Source: Halalkalibacter oceani
Lineage (GTDB): Bacteria; Bacillota; Bacilli; Bacillales; Bacillaceae_D
Reading direction: 5' to 3'
NCBI RefSeq assembly: GCF_023715605.1
Contig: NZ_JAMBOL010000002.1
Coordinates: forward strand, 124,001 to 188,000
Length of the DNA stretch: 64,000 bases
The stretch's first letter is position 1, and the number at the start of each line of letters is the position of its first letter. Positions 7,983-17,731 of this stretch are shown piece by piece. The notes beneath the pieces were generated by a model that saw only the letters and a list, made by a program, of their open reading frames with translations, searched no databases and was not told the DNA's origin. Position numbers and translations under genes: made by a program.

Positions 7983-10181
7983 TTGGAAATTAAGCGTAAT
8001 GTGATGAATAAACGAGCGGTTGTTCTTTTGTTATGCGTGTTGATGATTTTTGTTGTATTAGTAGGCCGATTTATTTTCATTCAAACAAGCAAGGAAGTGA
8101 ACGGCACGGATTTAGAGGCTTTAGGCAAAGATCGCTGGACGCGCTCGCAAGTTTTAAAAGGAGTTCGGGGCACGATTTATGACCGTTCGGGCGGAGTACT
8201 TGCGACGGAGCTTAATTCCTACACCGCCTATGCGATACTGGATGAAGGGCAGCGAAGCTATGTCAAAGATCCGCAGGCAACGGCGGAAAAGCTTTCGCCC
8301 TATGTTAACATGCCGGTTGACGAGCTGACCTCGCTGCTTTCCTCCGACCGCTTTCAAGTAGAGCTTGGTTCAGGCGCGAAAAATATGACGCATGAACGAA
8401 TGGAAGAAATCAGCGCCCTTCAGCTTGAAGGAATATTTTTCAGGGAGGAGCCGCGGCGCTACTATCCGAAACAAACGTATGCTTCCCATGTTATCGGCTA
8501 TACGGAGCGAGATATGGCGACGGCACGGATGGGGCTGGAACGCAGCTTGGATGAGCAGCTGCGGCCAACGGACGGCCTGATCCAATATCAAAGTGACCGC
8601 AAAGGGATTCCGCTTCCTGATCCAAAGCAGAACATCACACCGGCCAAAAATGGCCATGATGTTTATCTGACTCTTGATTCTAACATTCAAACAGCGTTAG
8701 ATCAGGTTATGACGAAGGTCGAGGAAGAATACGAGCCCGAAAAAATGATCGCGATTGTAGCCGATCCGAAAACCGGCGAAATTTTGGCAATGAGCAATCG
8801 GCCGAGCTTCAATCCGAATCATTATGAGGATATTACAAATTATACGAATTATGCCGTGTCCGACCGGTTCGAGCCGGGTTCGACGGTGAAGATGTTCACC
8901 TTGGCAGCGGCGATTGAAGAAGGCGTGTATAACGGCGAGGATACGTACCAGTCCGGACGTTACCAGATCGGTCCTGATTCAATTCCCGATCATAACGGCG
9001 GCCGCGGCTGGGGAGTTATCACCTATAATGAAGGGCTTTTACGCTCCTCGAATGTCGCCTTCTCAAAAATCGCGCTCGAAGTGCTGGGGCGGGAAAAGCT
9101 GTATGAGTACTGGCAGCGGTTTGGCTTTTATGAGCCGACAGGGATTGACTTGCCAAATGAAGCTGATAGCTTAATAGCCGATCAGTACCGGATTGACGCA
9201 GCGACAACGGCTTTGGGGCAGGGTACGGCTCTGACGCCGATTCAGCAAGTCCAGGCGGCGACAGCGATTGCCAACGGCGGAAAGATGATGAAGCCGTATA
9301 TTATTGACCACATCGTCGATCCGAATACGAATACAGTTGTCAAAAAAAATGAACCTGAGGTCGTTGGTGAGCCGATTTCCGCAGAAACGGCGGCTGAAGT
9401 GATTGACCTGCTTGAACAGGTTGTTACCTCACCGGCAGGGACAGGTCGTCCTTATTATTTGGAAGGGTTTAATGTAGTCGGAAAAACAGGGACGGCGCAA
9501 ATCAGAAACGACGACGGTTCGATTATCCGCGGCCATGGGGAAAATATTTTCTCATTTCTCGGGATGGCACCGAAAGAGGATCCGCGCGTGATTGTTTATG
9601 TCGCGGTGAAACGACCTCATATTGAGAACTATGAAGTCGGCAGTGAGCCGACGGCGATGATTTTCAATACGATTATGAAGCACAGCCTGCAATATTTGAA
9701 CATTACACCGACGATGGAAGAAATCGAAGAAGAGATCGCGACAAGCTATGTGACGAAGCAGTATGTTGGCCAGTCTCTTGCTGCCGTTCAACAGGAAATC
9801 ACGGCAGAAGGGCTTGAGCCGATCATCCTTGGTGATGGCGGAACGATTGCCGCTCAGCAGCCGGCAGCGGGCAAAGGTATCCTTCCAGGAGAGAAGGTCA
9901 TGCTGCGGACCAACAGCGAACAAGCCGTCATGCCGGATATGACTGGCTGGTCCAATCGCGACGTGCGAAAATTTGCCGAAGTAATGGGGATGCGTCCGAC
10001 GATTTTCGGCCACGGCTATGTGACGACGCAAAATATTGAACCGGGAAGAGCGATTAAAGAAGGAGACTTCTTCGTGATCGAGCTTGCGACCCCGAGCCGT
10101 GAAGGGGAAGCGCAGGAGAGCGAAGAACTGGATGAGGCCGGAGAAGCAGAGCAGGAAGAACAGGAAAATCAGGCCGAGTAA
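7983..10181 (+). CDS. pbpB: division-specific transpeptidase PBP2B
   Basis: A class B penicillin-binding protein of about 732 residues, essential for septal cross-linking with FtsW-type polymerase. A short cytoplasmic N-terminus is followed by one membrane helix (about residues 13-33) and a dimerisation/pedestal domain. The transpeptidase domain has STVK (active Ser at 300), SSN (355-357) and KTGTA (from Lys 501). Two PASTA repeats occupy about 590-705, and a strongly Glu-rich tail ends the protein. TTG at 7983 follows GAGGTGAGAGG; GTG 7974 is possible but overlaps that site. It lies upstream of spoVD as in B. subtilis. Confidence 0.94.
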   Translation: MEIKRNVMNKRAVVLLLCVLMIFVVLVGRFIFIQTSKEVNGTDLEALGKDRWTRSQVLKGVRGTIYDRSGGVLATELNSYTAYAILDEGQRSYVKDPQATAEKLSPYVNMPVDELTSLLSSDRFQVELGSGAKNMTHERMEEISALQLEGIFFREEPRRYYPKQTYASHVIGYTERDMATARMGLERSLDEQLRPTDGLIQYQSDRKGIPLPDPKQNITPAKNGHDVYLTLDSNIQTALDQVMTKVEEEYEPEKMIAIVADPKTGEILAMSNRPSFNPNHYEDITNYTNYAVSDRFEPGSTVKMFTLAAAIEEGVYNGEDTYQSGRYQIGPDSIPDHNGGRGWGVITYNEGLLRSSNVAFSKIALEVLGREKLYEYWQRFGFYEPTGIDLPNEADSLIADQYRIDAATTALGQGTALTPIQQVQAATAIANGGKMMKPYIIDHIVDPNTNTVVKKNEPEVVGEPISAETAAEVIDLLEQVVTSPAGTGRPYYLEGFNVVGKTGTAQIRNDDGSIIRGHGENIFSFLGMAPKEDPRVIVYVAVKRPHIENYEVGSEPTAMIFNTIMKHSLQYLNITPTMEEIEEEIATSYVTKQYVGQSLAAVQQEITAEGLEPIILGDGGTIAAQQPAAGKGILPGEKVMLRTNSEQAVMPDMTGWSNRDVRKFAEVMGMRPTIFGHGYVTTQNIEPGRAIKEGDFFVIELATPSREGEAQESEELDEAGEAEQEEQENQAE

Positions 10182-10216
10182 TAGAGATTGAGGTGTCCCT
10201 CCGTGCTGTTCTAATC

Positions 10217-10240
10217 ATCAGCGTACAAGCATACGCTGAT
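10217..10240 (+). promoter_or_regulatory. perfect inverted repeat before spoVD, possible operator or RNA hairpin
   Basis: ATCAGCGTA and TACGCTGAT (9 bp each) flank a 6-base loop. The right side contains CATACGCT (10230-10237), which resembles a sigma-E -10 element, but no good -35 is visible. There is no T-run, so it is not a canonical terminator. Confidence 0.4.
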
Positions 10241-10268
10241 ACAAGAATAGAGATACGGGGGGATCATT

Positions 10269-12188
10269 GTGCGAGTGTCGAATGTAACAGTACGCAAACG
10301 CCTCATTTTTGTCCTTTTCGCTGGACTGGCTGTCTTTTTCATTATCGGGCTGAGACTTGGATATGTGCAATTTGCGCTTGGTGACTGGCTGACTGACCGG
10401 GCGGAGGATTCCTGGAGCCGGGATGTTCCGTTTGAAGCAAAGAGGGGAGAAATCCGTGACCGGAATGATGTCGTGCTCGCTACAAATGTAAGTGCACCCT
10501 CGATCCTTGTCGTGCCGCGTCAAGTGCAGGATCCGGTCGATACAGCGGAACAGCTTGCAGCGGTATTAAATATGGATCATAAGAAAGCATATGAACTGGT
10601 GACAAAAAAAGAATCCATTGTCCGCATCAATCCGGAGGGGCGGAAGATTACGAAAGAAAAAGCAAGTGAAGTGCGTGCCTTGCGTTTAGCGGGTGTCTAT
10701 ATTGCCGAAGATAGTAAAAGGCATTACCCTTTTGGCAGCTATCTTTCTCATGTGCTCGGCTTTGCCGGGATTGACAATCAAGGCTTGACAGGCCTTGAGT
10801 TGTATTATGATGAACAATTAAAAGGCGAGAAAGGACATGTTTCCTTCTTTTCGACAGCAAAAGGGAACCGGATGCCGAACCTGGCTGATGAATATACAGC
10901 TCCAGTCAACGGACTTGACATGAGGCTGACGATTGACAGCAGGGTGCAAACGATCATTGAGCGGGAGCTTGATATCGCGGAGGCAACCTATAATCCGGAT
11001 GGGGCGATCGCGATCGCGATGAACCCTAATACGGGAGAAATCCTTGGAATGAGCAGCCGGCCTCATTACAACCCGGAAGAGTTTCAGGAAGTGCCGCCGG
11101 AGATATATAATCAGAATAAGCCGGTTTGGATGCAATATGAGCCAGGCTCGACCTTTAAAATTATTACATTAGCCGCTGCACTGGAAGAGGGAGAGGTCGA
11201 CCTAGAGCACGATACATTCTATGATCCGGGCTATATTGAAGTGGCAGGAAGGAATTTACGCTGCTGGAAAAAAGGCGGACACGGTCAACAGACGTTTTTA
11301 GAGGTCGTTCAGAATTCTTGTAACCCGGGGTTCGTCGTACTCGGAGAACGGCTTGGCAAAGACCGTCTTTTTGACTACATTGAGGATTTCGGCTTCGGGG
11401 AAAAGACAGGGATCGATTTACAGGGCGAAGGAACCGGGATTTTGTTTAACCGGGAAAACGTCGGACCGCTTGAACAGGCGACTACCGCTTTCGGTCAGGG
11501 GGTGGCCGTGACACCGCTTCAGCAGGTCGCTGCCGTGTCCGCCGCTATTAACGGTGGCTATTTGTATCAGCCTTATTTGGCGAAGGAATGGATTGACCCG
11601 CTAACAGGCGAGGTCGTCGAAGCGCACACCCCTACGGCGAAGCGCCAGGTGATTTCACCGGAGACATCGGAAAAGCTGCGTTATGCGCTGGAAAGCGTGG
11701 TCGCGCTTGGAACGGGGAAAGGGGCTTTTGTGGATGGCTACCGCGTCGGCGGGAAGACAGGAACAGCGCAAAAAGCCAAGGATGGACGTTATTTGGAAAA
11801 TAACCATATCGTTTCATTTATTGGATTTGCCCCGGCCGATGATCCGCAAATTGTCGTCTATGTTGCGGTTGATAATCCGAAGGACACCCTGCAATTTGGC
11901 GGAATCGTCGCGGCGCCAATTGTTGGAAAAGTGATCGGCGATAGCTTGAGAGCGATGGGGGTTGAGCCGCGCGAAACACAGATTGAAAAAGAGCTTGTCT
12001 GGAGCGATGAACCATTGCTTGAGGTGCCAGATCTAGTCGGGAGAACGAAAAGAGAGATTTTTGATTCCTATTATGAGCTGCAGCTTGAAGTGGAAGGTGA
12101 GGGGCAAAATGTATTAGCCCAGTCCCCTGAGCCGGGTGTAAAAGTGACAGCAGGATCGACAATCCGCCTTTATATGGGTGACAAATAG
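10269..12188 (+). CDS. spoVD: stage V sporulation protein D (spore cortex class B PBP)
   Basis: A 639-residue class B PBP paralogous to the upstream pbpB, specialised for spore cortex synthesis in the mother cell with SpoVE. The N-terminus MRVSNVTVRKRL is nearly identical to B. subtilis SpoVD. One membrane helix lies at about 11-30. Catalytic motifs are STFK (Ser 294) and KTGTA (from Lys 496), with the SxN box in VQNSCNPGF. A single C-terminal PASTA domain begins near residue 577, whereas PBP2B has two. The GTG start at 10269 follows GGGGGG. In B. subtilis the gene is sigma-E dependent; here the candidate promoter is weak. Confidence 0.95.
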   Translation: MRVSNVTVRKRLIFVLFAGLAVFFIIGLRLGYVQFALGDWLTDRAEDSWSRDVPFEAKRGEIRDRNDVVLATNVSAPSILVVPRQVQDPVDTAEQLAAVLNMDHKKAYELVTKKESIVRINPEGRKITKEKASEVRALRLAGVYIAEDSKRHYPFGSYLSHVLGFAGIDNQGLTGLELYYDEQLKGEKGHVSFFSTAKGNRMPNLADEYTAPVNGLDMRLTIDSRVQTIIERELDIAEATYNPDGAIAIAMNPNTGEILGMSSRPHYNPEEFQEVPPEIYNQNKPVWMQYEPGSTFKIITLAAALEEGEVDLEHDTFYDPGYIEVAGRNLRCWKKGGHGQQTFLEVVQNSCNPGFVVLGERLGKDRLFDYIEDFGFGEKTGIDLQGEGTGILFNRENVGPLEQATTAFGQGVAVTPLQQVAAVSAAINGGYLYQPYLAKEWIDPLTGEVVEAHTPTAKRQVISPETSEKLRYALESVVALGTGKGAFVDGYRVGGKTGTAQKAKDGRYLENNHIVSFIGFAPADDPQIVVYVAVDNPKDTLQFGGIVAAPIVGKVIGDSLRAMGVEPRETQIEKELVWSDEPLLEVPDLVGRTKREIFDSYYELQLEVEGEGQNVLAQSPEPGVKVTAGSTIRLYMGDK

Positions 12189-12264
12189 AGAGAGAACGTC
12201 TAAAATAATCCTAGTGTGCACATGCCAACTAGAGTGTGAAATGATGGATTGAGAGGTTTTGGAC

Positions 12265-13731
12265 ATGATGAAATTAAAAGAGTTAGTAGCACCGTTACGG
12301 TTTCAAGCCAACGGAATAACGGAAAACCCGGTTGTCCATTCTTTGGAGATGGATTCAAGGAAGGTAACAGAAGGGACGGCTTTCTTTTGTGTGAAAGGCT
12401 ATACGGTTGACGGGCATGATTATGCGAAGCAGGCTGAGGAGCGCGGGGCGGTGGCGATCATTGCCGAACGGCCGCTGCCCGTTTCGGTCCCTGTCATTAT
12501 TGTCAGTGATACGAAGCGGGCAATGGCTCAGCTTGCCTGTCACTTTTATGATAATCCGACAAAAAAACTAAAGCTGATCGGGGTCACTGGAACAAATGGG
12601 AAAACGACGGTCACCCATCTGCTTGAGCAAATCATGCAGGACGATGGAAAGAAAACCGGTTTAATTGGAACGATGTATACGAAGATTGGAAATGAGCAGT
12701 ATGAAACAAGAAATACGACGCCTGAATCGCTCACGCTGCAACAGCTGTTTGCTGAAATGGTAGAGGCCGGTGTTGACCGGGCGATGATGGAGGTTTCTTC
12801 CCACGCTCTTCACCAAGGGAGAGTACGCGGCTGTGATTTCGACGTCGCGGTCTTCACCAATTTAACCCCGGACCACCTTGATTATCATGATACGCTTGAT
12901 GCTTATTTATACGCGAAAGGCCTTTTATTTGCCCAATTAGGAAATACGTTCAGTGATAAGGTTGCTGTCCTCAATGCTGATGACGCCGCTTCACAGGAGC
13001 TTGCCAGAATGACGGCCGCAACCGTCGTCACGTACGGGATTAAAGAACAGGCCGATGTGAAGGCGACAGATATCCGCATTTCAGCGTCAGGAACCTCCTT
13101 TCGGTTAACGGCCTTTAACGAGGAAGTGACGGTGTCGATGCGGCTGATTGGGATGTTCAGCGTCTACAACGCGCTTGCTGCTGCAACGGCTGCTCTCGTC
13201 CTGGGGGAACCGCTTGAAAAGATCAAAGCGAGCCTCGAGCAGGTGAAGGGCGTGGCCGGGCGGTTTGAAACGGTTGATGAAGGGCAGGATTATACGGTTA
13301 TTGTCGATTATGCCCATACACCTGACAGCCTTGAAAACATATTAAAAACCGTGCGAGAATTTGCAAAAAAAGACATGATTGCGATCGTCGGCTGCGGCGG
13401 TGACCGGGATCGGACAAAGCGGCCAGTTATGGCCAGAATCGCTGTTGACTATGCGAGTAAGGCTATTTTCACCTCTGATAATCCGCGCTCTGAGGAGCCG
13501 GCAGCGATTATTGCCGATATGGTGACCGGCGTAGAAGAGGGGACTTATGAGGTGATTTTGGACCGGGAAGAAGCAATCAAACGGGCGGTGGCAGAAGCCG
13601 AGGCGGGAGATATCGTCATCATTGCCGGAAAAGGACATGAAACGTACCAGATCCTAAATGGCAAAACGATTCATTTTGATGATCGCGAAGTGGCGAGACG
13701 GGCGATAAAGGAGCGGATGTCTTCATGTTAA
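12265..13731 (+). CDS. murE: UDP-MurNAc-L-Ala-D-Glu:meso-diaminopimelate ligase
   Basis: An ATP-dependent Mur ligase of about 488 residues, adding the third residue of the peptidoglycan stem peptide in the cytoplasm. The P-loop GTNGKTT is at about residues 109-115. The amino-acid specificity motif DNPR is at 405-408, the meso-diaminopimelate signature (lysine-adding enzymes differ here), so the wall is predicted to be DAP type. The Mur C-terminal domain shows [12 protein letters not shown] and the terminal [11 protein letters not shown] 12265 follows GAGAGG; TTG 12259 and ATG 12268 are alternatives. It overlaps murF by 7 bp. Confidence 0.95.
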   Translation: MMKLKELVAPLRFQANGITENPVVHSLEMDSRKVTEGTAFFCVKGYTVDGHDYAKQAEERGAVAIIAERPLPVSVPVIIVSDTKRAMAQLACHFYDNPTKKLKLIGVTGTNGKTTVTHLLEQIMQDDGKKTGLIGTMYTKIGNEQYETRNTTPESLTLQQLFAEMVEAGVDRAMMEVSSHALHQGRVRGCDFDVAVFTNLTPDHLDYHDTLDAYLYAKGLLFAQLGNTFSDKVAVLNADDAASQELARMTAATVVTYGIKEQADVKATDIRISASGTSFRLTAFNEEVTVSMRLIGMFSVYNALAAATAALVLGEPLEKIKASLEQVKGVAGRFETVDEGQDYTVIVDYAHTPDSLENILKTVREFAKKDMIAIVGCGGDRDRTKRPVMARIAVDYASKAIFTSDNPRSEEPAAIIADMVTGVEEGTYEVILDREEAIKRAVAEAEAGDIVIIAGKGHETYQILNGKTIHFDDREVARRAIKERMSSC

Positions 13732-15110
13732 GTCCAGCTTTATTAGAAGGGCTTATTGAGTCCACCAGATTAGAGGAAAAGGAGCGGGAAGAAGGCTTTC
13801 GTTCTGTTGCGACCGATACGCGGAAGCTGGAGCCCGGCTCCTTGTTTGTTCCGCTTGTCGGCGACCGTTTCAATGGTCACGACTTTCTGCTTCAGGCGAT
13901 TGAAGGAGGGGCGGCAGCGGCCTTGTGGCAGGCGGATTATCCGTTGCCGGAAAAGCTGCCTGACGACTTTCAGCTTTATTTCGTCAAGGATACGCTCGCG
14001 GCGCTGCAGCGGATGGCCGGGGCCTATCGCCAACAGGTTGATCCGGTTGTTATCGGCGTGACCGGCAGCAACGGAAAAACGACGACCAAAGATTTGTTAT
14101 TTGCTGTTCTTTCTTTGCACAAAGAAACATATAAAACACAGGGAAACTATAACAATCATATTGGCTTGCCATTAACGATCTTAGCGATGCCGGCAACATG
14201 TGAGTATCTCATTTTGGAAATGGGAATGAGCGGCTTTGGCGAAATCGCCTTATTAAGTGAAATTGCGCTGCCGGATGTGGCCATCGTGACCAATATTGGC
14301 GATTCCCACCTGGAGCAGCTGGGCAGCCGGGAAGGGATCGCCAAAGCCAAAATGGAAATTACGACCGGGCTAAAAAAAGGCGGAACTGTCATTATAGACG
14401 GGGATGAGTCCTTGCTGAATCCTTACCGGAAAGAAGCGACTTGCACGGTCGGCTTTTCCGGACAATGTGATGCGATCCTATCGGCGGTGAACGCAAGCGA
14501 GGCAGGCTATTCATTCCAATTTGCCGATCTCGGCCGCTTTTCACTGCCGCTGCTTGGTGAGCATAATGTAAAAAATGCCGGCTTCGTTATTGCCGCAGCG
14601 CGCCAAATCGGCGTGCCACAGGAGGCGATCCGGCGCGGACTGGAGTCCGTTTCCTTAACGGGTATGCGGCTTGAAAAGCAACGGGGAAAGCAGGGAGAGC
14701 TGATTATTAACGATGCGTATAATGCAAGCCCGACCTCAATGATGGCGGCAATTGAAACGGTCAAAGCGTTACCGGGATTTGAAAAAAGGATTGCGGTTCT
14801 CGGCGATATGTATGAGCTTGGGAACGAGGAAGAAATGCTGCATCGAAAGGTAGCTGACGTCATTTCCGAACCGCTCACTCACCTGATTTGCATCGGCGAG
14901 AAAGCGCGCTGGATTGCGGCTGAAGCAATCAAAAGCACCACTGCAGGACTTGTCATTCATTGGGCGCGCTCGAAGGACGAAGCGGCCGCTTACATACGAA
15001 CACTAGCTGATGCCAGGACGGCAATATTATTTAAAGCATCAAGAGGAATGAAATTAGAAGAAGTGATTGACGCTTATCAGACGATGGAAAGGGGGAATGA
15101 TGAATGCTAG
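13725..15110 (+). CDS. murF: UDP-MurNAc-tripeptide:D-Ala-D-Ala ligase
   Basis: A 461-residue Mur ligase that attaches D-Ala-D-Ala to complete UDP-MurNAc-pentapeptide. The P-loop GSNGKTTTK is at about 114-122, followed by the MurF-typical [26 protein letters not shown] and the nucleotide motif [11 protein letters not shown]. It overlaps murE upstream and mraY downstream by 7 bp each, so the three are tightly coupled. In B. subtilis murF is not in this cluster but beside ddl, so this position is a notable difference. The start at 13725 is supported by AAAGGAG. Confidence 0.95.
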   Translation: MLSPALLEGLIESTRLEEKEREEGFRSVATDTRKLEPGSLFVPLVGDRFNGHDFLLQAIEGGAAAALWQADYPLPEKLPDDFQLYFVKDTLAALQRMAGAYRQQVDPVVIGVTGSNGKTTTKDLLFAVLSLHKETYKTQGNYNNHIGLPLTILAMPATCEYLILEMGMSGFGEIALLSEIALPDVAIVTNIGDSHLEQLGSREGIAKAKMEITTGLKKGGTVIIDGDESLLNPYRKEATCTVGFSGQCDAILSAVNASEAGYSFQFADLGRFSLPLLGEHNVKNAGFVIAAARQIGVPQEAIRRGLESVSLTGMRLEKQRGKQGELIINDAYNASPTSMMAAIETVKALPGFEKRIAVLGDMYELGNEEEMLHRKVADVISEPLTHLICIGEKARWIAAEAIKSTTAGLVIHWARSKDEAAAYIRTLADARTAILFKASRGMKLEEVIDAYQTMERGNDEC

Positions 15111-16078
15111 AACGCGTATTATTGCTGACATTAGTTTTATCATTTGTCATTGCCGTCATTCTTTCGCCCCTTTTTATCCCGTTTTTAAGAAGGCTGAAAT
15201 TCGGGCAAAGTATCCGTGAAGAAGGCCCGAAATCCCATCAGAAGAAGAGCGGGACGCCGACAATGGGAGGAATCGTGATCGTTCTTTCCATTCTGTTTGC
15301 CTCCTTGTTTATTTCCATGCGCTTCTTGGCGTTCAGTCAGGAGATCGCTCTCCTGCTGCTCGTAACGGTCGGCTTTGGCCTTGTCGGCTTTCTTGATGAT
15401 TACATTAAAGTAGTCAAAAAGCGGAATTTAGGCTTGACCTCCAAACAGAAGCTTGCCGGTCAACTGTTGATTGCGATTTTGTTTTATTTCGGTCTTAGAC
15501 AGATGGGACTGTCAACAGAGGTGGCGATTCCAGCGACATCGCTTTCGATTGACTTCGGCTGGTTTTACTTGCCGCTTGTCATTGTTATGCTCGTCGGCGC
15601 ATCGAACGCCGTTAATTTGACCGACGGACTGGACGGACTGCTTGCGGGTACCGGGGCTGTCGCCTTTGGCGCATTCGCTGTTTTGGCCTGGAATCTTGAA
15701 CTGATTGACGTGTCGATCTTTAGTGCGGCTGTCGTCGGGGCGGTGTTAGGATTTCTCGTTTTCAACGCTCACCCGGCTAAAGTGTTTATGGGCGACACCG
15801 GTTCGCTTGCTCTTGGAGGAGCGTTGGCGGCGATCGCGATTATGACAAAGCTGGAGATTTTACTGATTATTGTCGGCGGGGTCTTTGTAATTGAAACATT
15901 ATCGGTCATTATTCAAGTTATTTCTTTTAAAACAAGAGGAAAACGTGTATTTAAAATGAGTCCATTGCATCATCACTATGAGCTATCGGGTTGGTCTGAG
16001 TGGCGGGTTGTTGTCACCTTTTGGTTTGTCGGGATGGTCTTGGCGGTCATTGGAATTTATATAGAGGTGTGGATGTAA
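15104..16078 (+). CDS. mraY: phospho-MurNAc-pentapeptide translocase
   Basis: A 324-residue polytopic enzyme with about ten membrane helices. It transfers phospho-MurNAc-pentapeptide to undecaprenyl phosphate, making lipid I. Family signatures are visible: [10 protein letters not shown], the aspartate pair [34 protein letters not shown] and the cytoplasmic [14 protein letters not shown] 15104 overlaps the end of murF and follows a GGGGGA site. MurD begins 2 bp after its stop. Confidence 0.96.
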   Translation: MLERVLLLTLVLSFVIAVILSPLFIPFLRRLKFGQSIREEGPKSHQKKSGTPTMGGIVIVLSILFASLFISMRFLAFSQEIALLLLVTVGFGLVGFLDDYIKVVKKRNLGLTSKQKLAGQLLIAILFYFGLRQMGLSTEVAIPATSLSIDFGWFYLPLVIVMLVGASNAVNLTDGLDGLLAGTGAVAFGAFAVLAWNLELIDVSIFSAAVVGAVLGFLVFNAHPAKVFMGDTGSLALGGALAAIAIMTKLEILLIIVGGVFVIETLSVIIQVISFKTRGKRVFKMSPLHHHYELSGWSEWRVVVTFWFVGMVLAVIGIYIEVWM

Positions 16079-16079
16079 A

Positions 16080-17435
16080 ATGAAATCAGCTGAGCAATTT
16101 CAACATAAGAAAATACTGATCCTCGGCCTGGCCAAAAGTGGTGAAGCAGCGGCTCGTCTTTTACTAAGACTTGGTGCTCATATTGTTGTGAACGATGCGA
16201 AGCCTTATGACGAAAATGAGCAGGCGCAGCAATTAGAAAAAGAAGGCGTGCCGGTAGTGTGTGGCGGACATCCTCTTTCTTTAGTGGATGAAGGCTTTGA
16301 TCTTATCGTCAAAAACCCGGGCATTCCTTACACGAATCCAATTATTCTGGCGGCTCAGGAAAAAGAGATAGAAGTCGTGACGGAGATTGAGCTTGCTTAT
16401 TTATTGAGTGAGGCGGAAATCATTGCTATTTCTGGATCGAACGGGAAAACGACGACAACGACTTTAGTTTATGAAATGCTGCACGGCGGGGCGCGCACGC
16501 CGTTAATTGCTGGCAATATTGGGACGGTGGCATGTGAAGTCGCCGAGCAGGCAAATGCGGACGATGTTCTCGTTCTTGAAGTTTCCAGCTTTCAATTGCA
16601 GGGGACGACATCCTTTAAGCCAAAAGTGAGCGTCCTGTTAAACCTGTTTGACGCTCATCTGGACTACCATGGCACGAAGGAAGCTTATGTGCAGGCGAAA
16701 GCAAAAATTACAGCAAATCAGACCGAAGAGGATCTTTTTGTCTATAATGCCGATGATCCCCTTGTTGCGGCGGTCGCGGCGACAAGCGCAGCCCGGCTGC
16801 TGCCGTTTTCGCTCAAACGTGAGCTTCCGGAAGGAGTCTCCTGTCAAGATCAAGTCATTTCGTATCGGGGCGAGCCGATTATTCATACCGATGAGATCGT
16901 CTTGCCAGGCGCGCATAATATTGAAAATATTTTGGCGGCAATCGGCGCGGCTCTCAGCATGGGCGCAGTGAGAGAACAAATCGTGAAGGTTCTTACCTCC
17001 TTCAGCGGCGTCGCCCACCGGCTTGAATTTGTGCGGGAAGTGAACGGCCGGCGCTTTTATAATGATTCGAAGGCGACGAACATCCTTGCTTCGCAAAAAG
17101 CGCTGGAGGCATTTGAACAGCCGATTATTCTGCTTGCAGGTGGTCTTGATCGCGGCAATGAATTTGATGAGCTCGTTCCTTCGTTGAAAAACGTTCGCAC
17201 GCTTATTACGTTCGGGGAAACGAAGCATAAGCTTGCCAAGGCGGCAAAAGCGGCCGGAATTGAAACGATTCTGTTCGCTGAATGGGTGGAGGATGCGGTG
17301 AAGAAAGCGTACCAGCAATCAGCGGAAAACGACGTAATTCTGCTGTCTCCGGCCTGCGCAAGCTGGGATCAGTACAAAACATTTGAAGAGCGCGGCAGCC
17401 GTTTTGCTGAAGCGGTTATGGCGCTTAACGGGTAA
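16080..17435 (+). CDS. murD: UDP-MurNAc-L-alanine:D-glutamate ligase
   Basis: A 451-residue ATP-dependent Mur ligase adding D-Glu to UDP-MurNAc-L-Ala. The N-terminal Rossmann-like UDP-binding domain starts ILILGLAKSGEAAARLL. The P-loop GSNGKTTTT is at about 119-127. The middle motif HRLEFVREVNGRRFYNDSKATN and the C-terminal LLSPACASWDQYKTFEERGSRF are diagnostic. It is followed by two strong hairpins, so transcription of the upstream part of the cluster probably stops here in vegetative cells. Confidence 0.96.
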   Translation: MKSAEQFQHKKILILGLAKSGEAAARLLLRLGAHIVVNDAKPYDENEQAQQLEKEGVPVVCGGHPLSLVDEGFDLIVKNPGIPYTNPIILAAQEKEIEVVTEIELAYLLSEAEIIAISGSNGKTTTTTLVYEMLHGGARTPLIAGNIGTVACEVAEQANADDVLVLEVSSFQLQGTTSFKPKVSVLLNLFDAHLDYHGTKEAYVQAKAKITANQTEEDLFVYNADDPLVAAVAATSAARLLPFSLKRELPEGVSCQDQVISYRGEPIIHTDEIVLPGAHNIENILAAIGAALSMGAVREQIVKVLTSFSGVAHRLEFVREVNGRRFYNDSKATNILASQKALEAFEQPIILLAGGLDRGNEFDELVPSLKNVRTLITFGETKHKLAKAAKAAGIETILFAEWVEDAVKKAYQQSAENDVILLSPACASWDQYKTFEERGSRFAEAVMALNG

Positions 17436-17482
17436 ATTCGAGTGTGAGGTCTTAAAGGGGAGAAAAAAGCCTTTATTGGAGC

Positions 17483-17525
17483 AGCTGCTGAAAAAGTACG
17501 ATTTTCACTTTTTCAGCAGCTTTTT
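17483..17525 (+). terminator. strong rho-independent terminator after murD
   Basis: A perfect 15-bp inverted repeat (17483-17497 and 17507-17521) with a 9-base loop, ending in a T-run. It divides the dcw cluster between murD and spoVE. Confidence 0.9.
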
Positions 17526-17624
17526 CGTCATGATTTTTCAGTGGTCTCTAAGGCATCAGCTCATATGAAAGGATAATAGGTTGAGGTGGATTCGAGGAAG
17601 AGCAACGGCTCCGCGCGCCGCTAT

Positions 17625-17653
17625 TAAGAAAACCCGCATAGCGGGTTTTCTTA
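17625..17653. terminator. second hairpin between murD and spoVE, probably bidirectional
   Basis: A perfect 13-bp stem (17625-17637 and 17641-17653) with a 3-base ATA loop. A- and T-rich ends let it work on either strand. It lies just upstream of the spoVE sigma-E promoter and would insulate it. Confidence 0.7.
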
Positions 17654-17657
17654 TGGG

Positions 17658-17686
17658 ACATGTTTTCCTTTGTCCACGCATACATT
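17658..17686 (+). promoter_or_regulatory. sigma-E promoter for spoVE
   Basis: ACATGTT (17658-17664) matches 5 of 7 positions of the sigma-E -35 element (KMATATT). CATACATT (17679-17686) fits the -10 consensus CATACANT fully, at a 14-bp spacing. spoVE is known to use a sigma-E promoter in B. subtilis. Confidence 0.7.
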
Positions 17687-17731
17687 TAAGGTGAGACCTG
17701 ACTTAAATTGCGGTGGATTGAGGTGTTTTCA

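Noticed and set aside
16638-17318. 226-codon open frame antisense to murD
   Set aside because: Low-complexity translation, no ribosome binding site, and complete overlap with murD.
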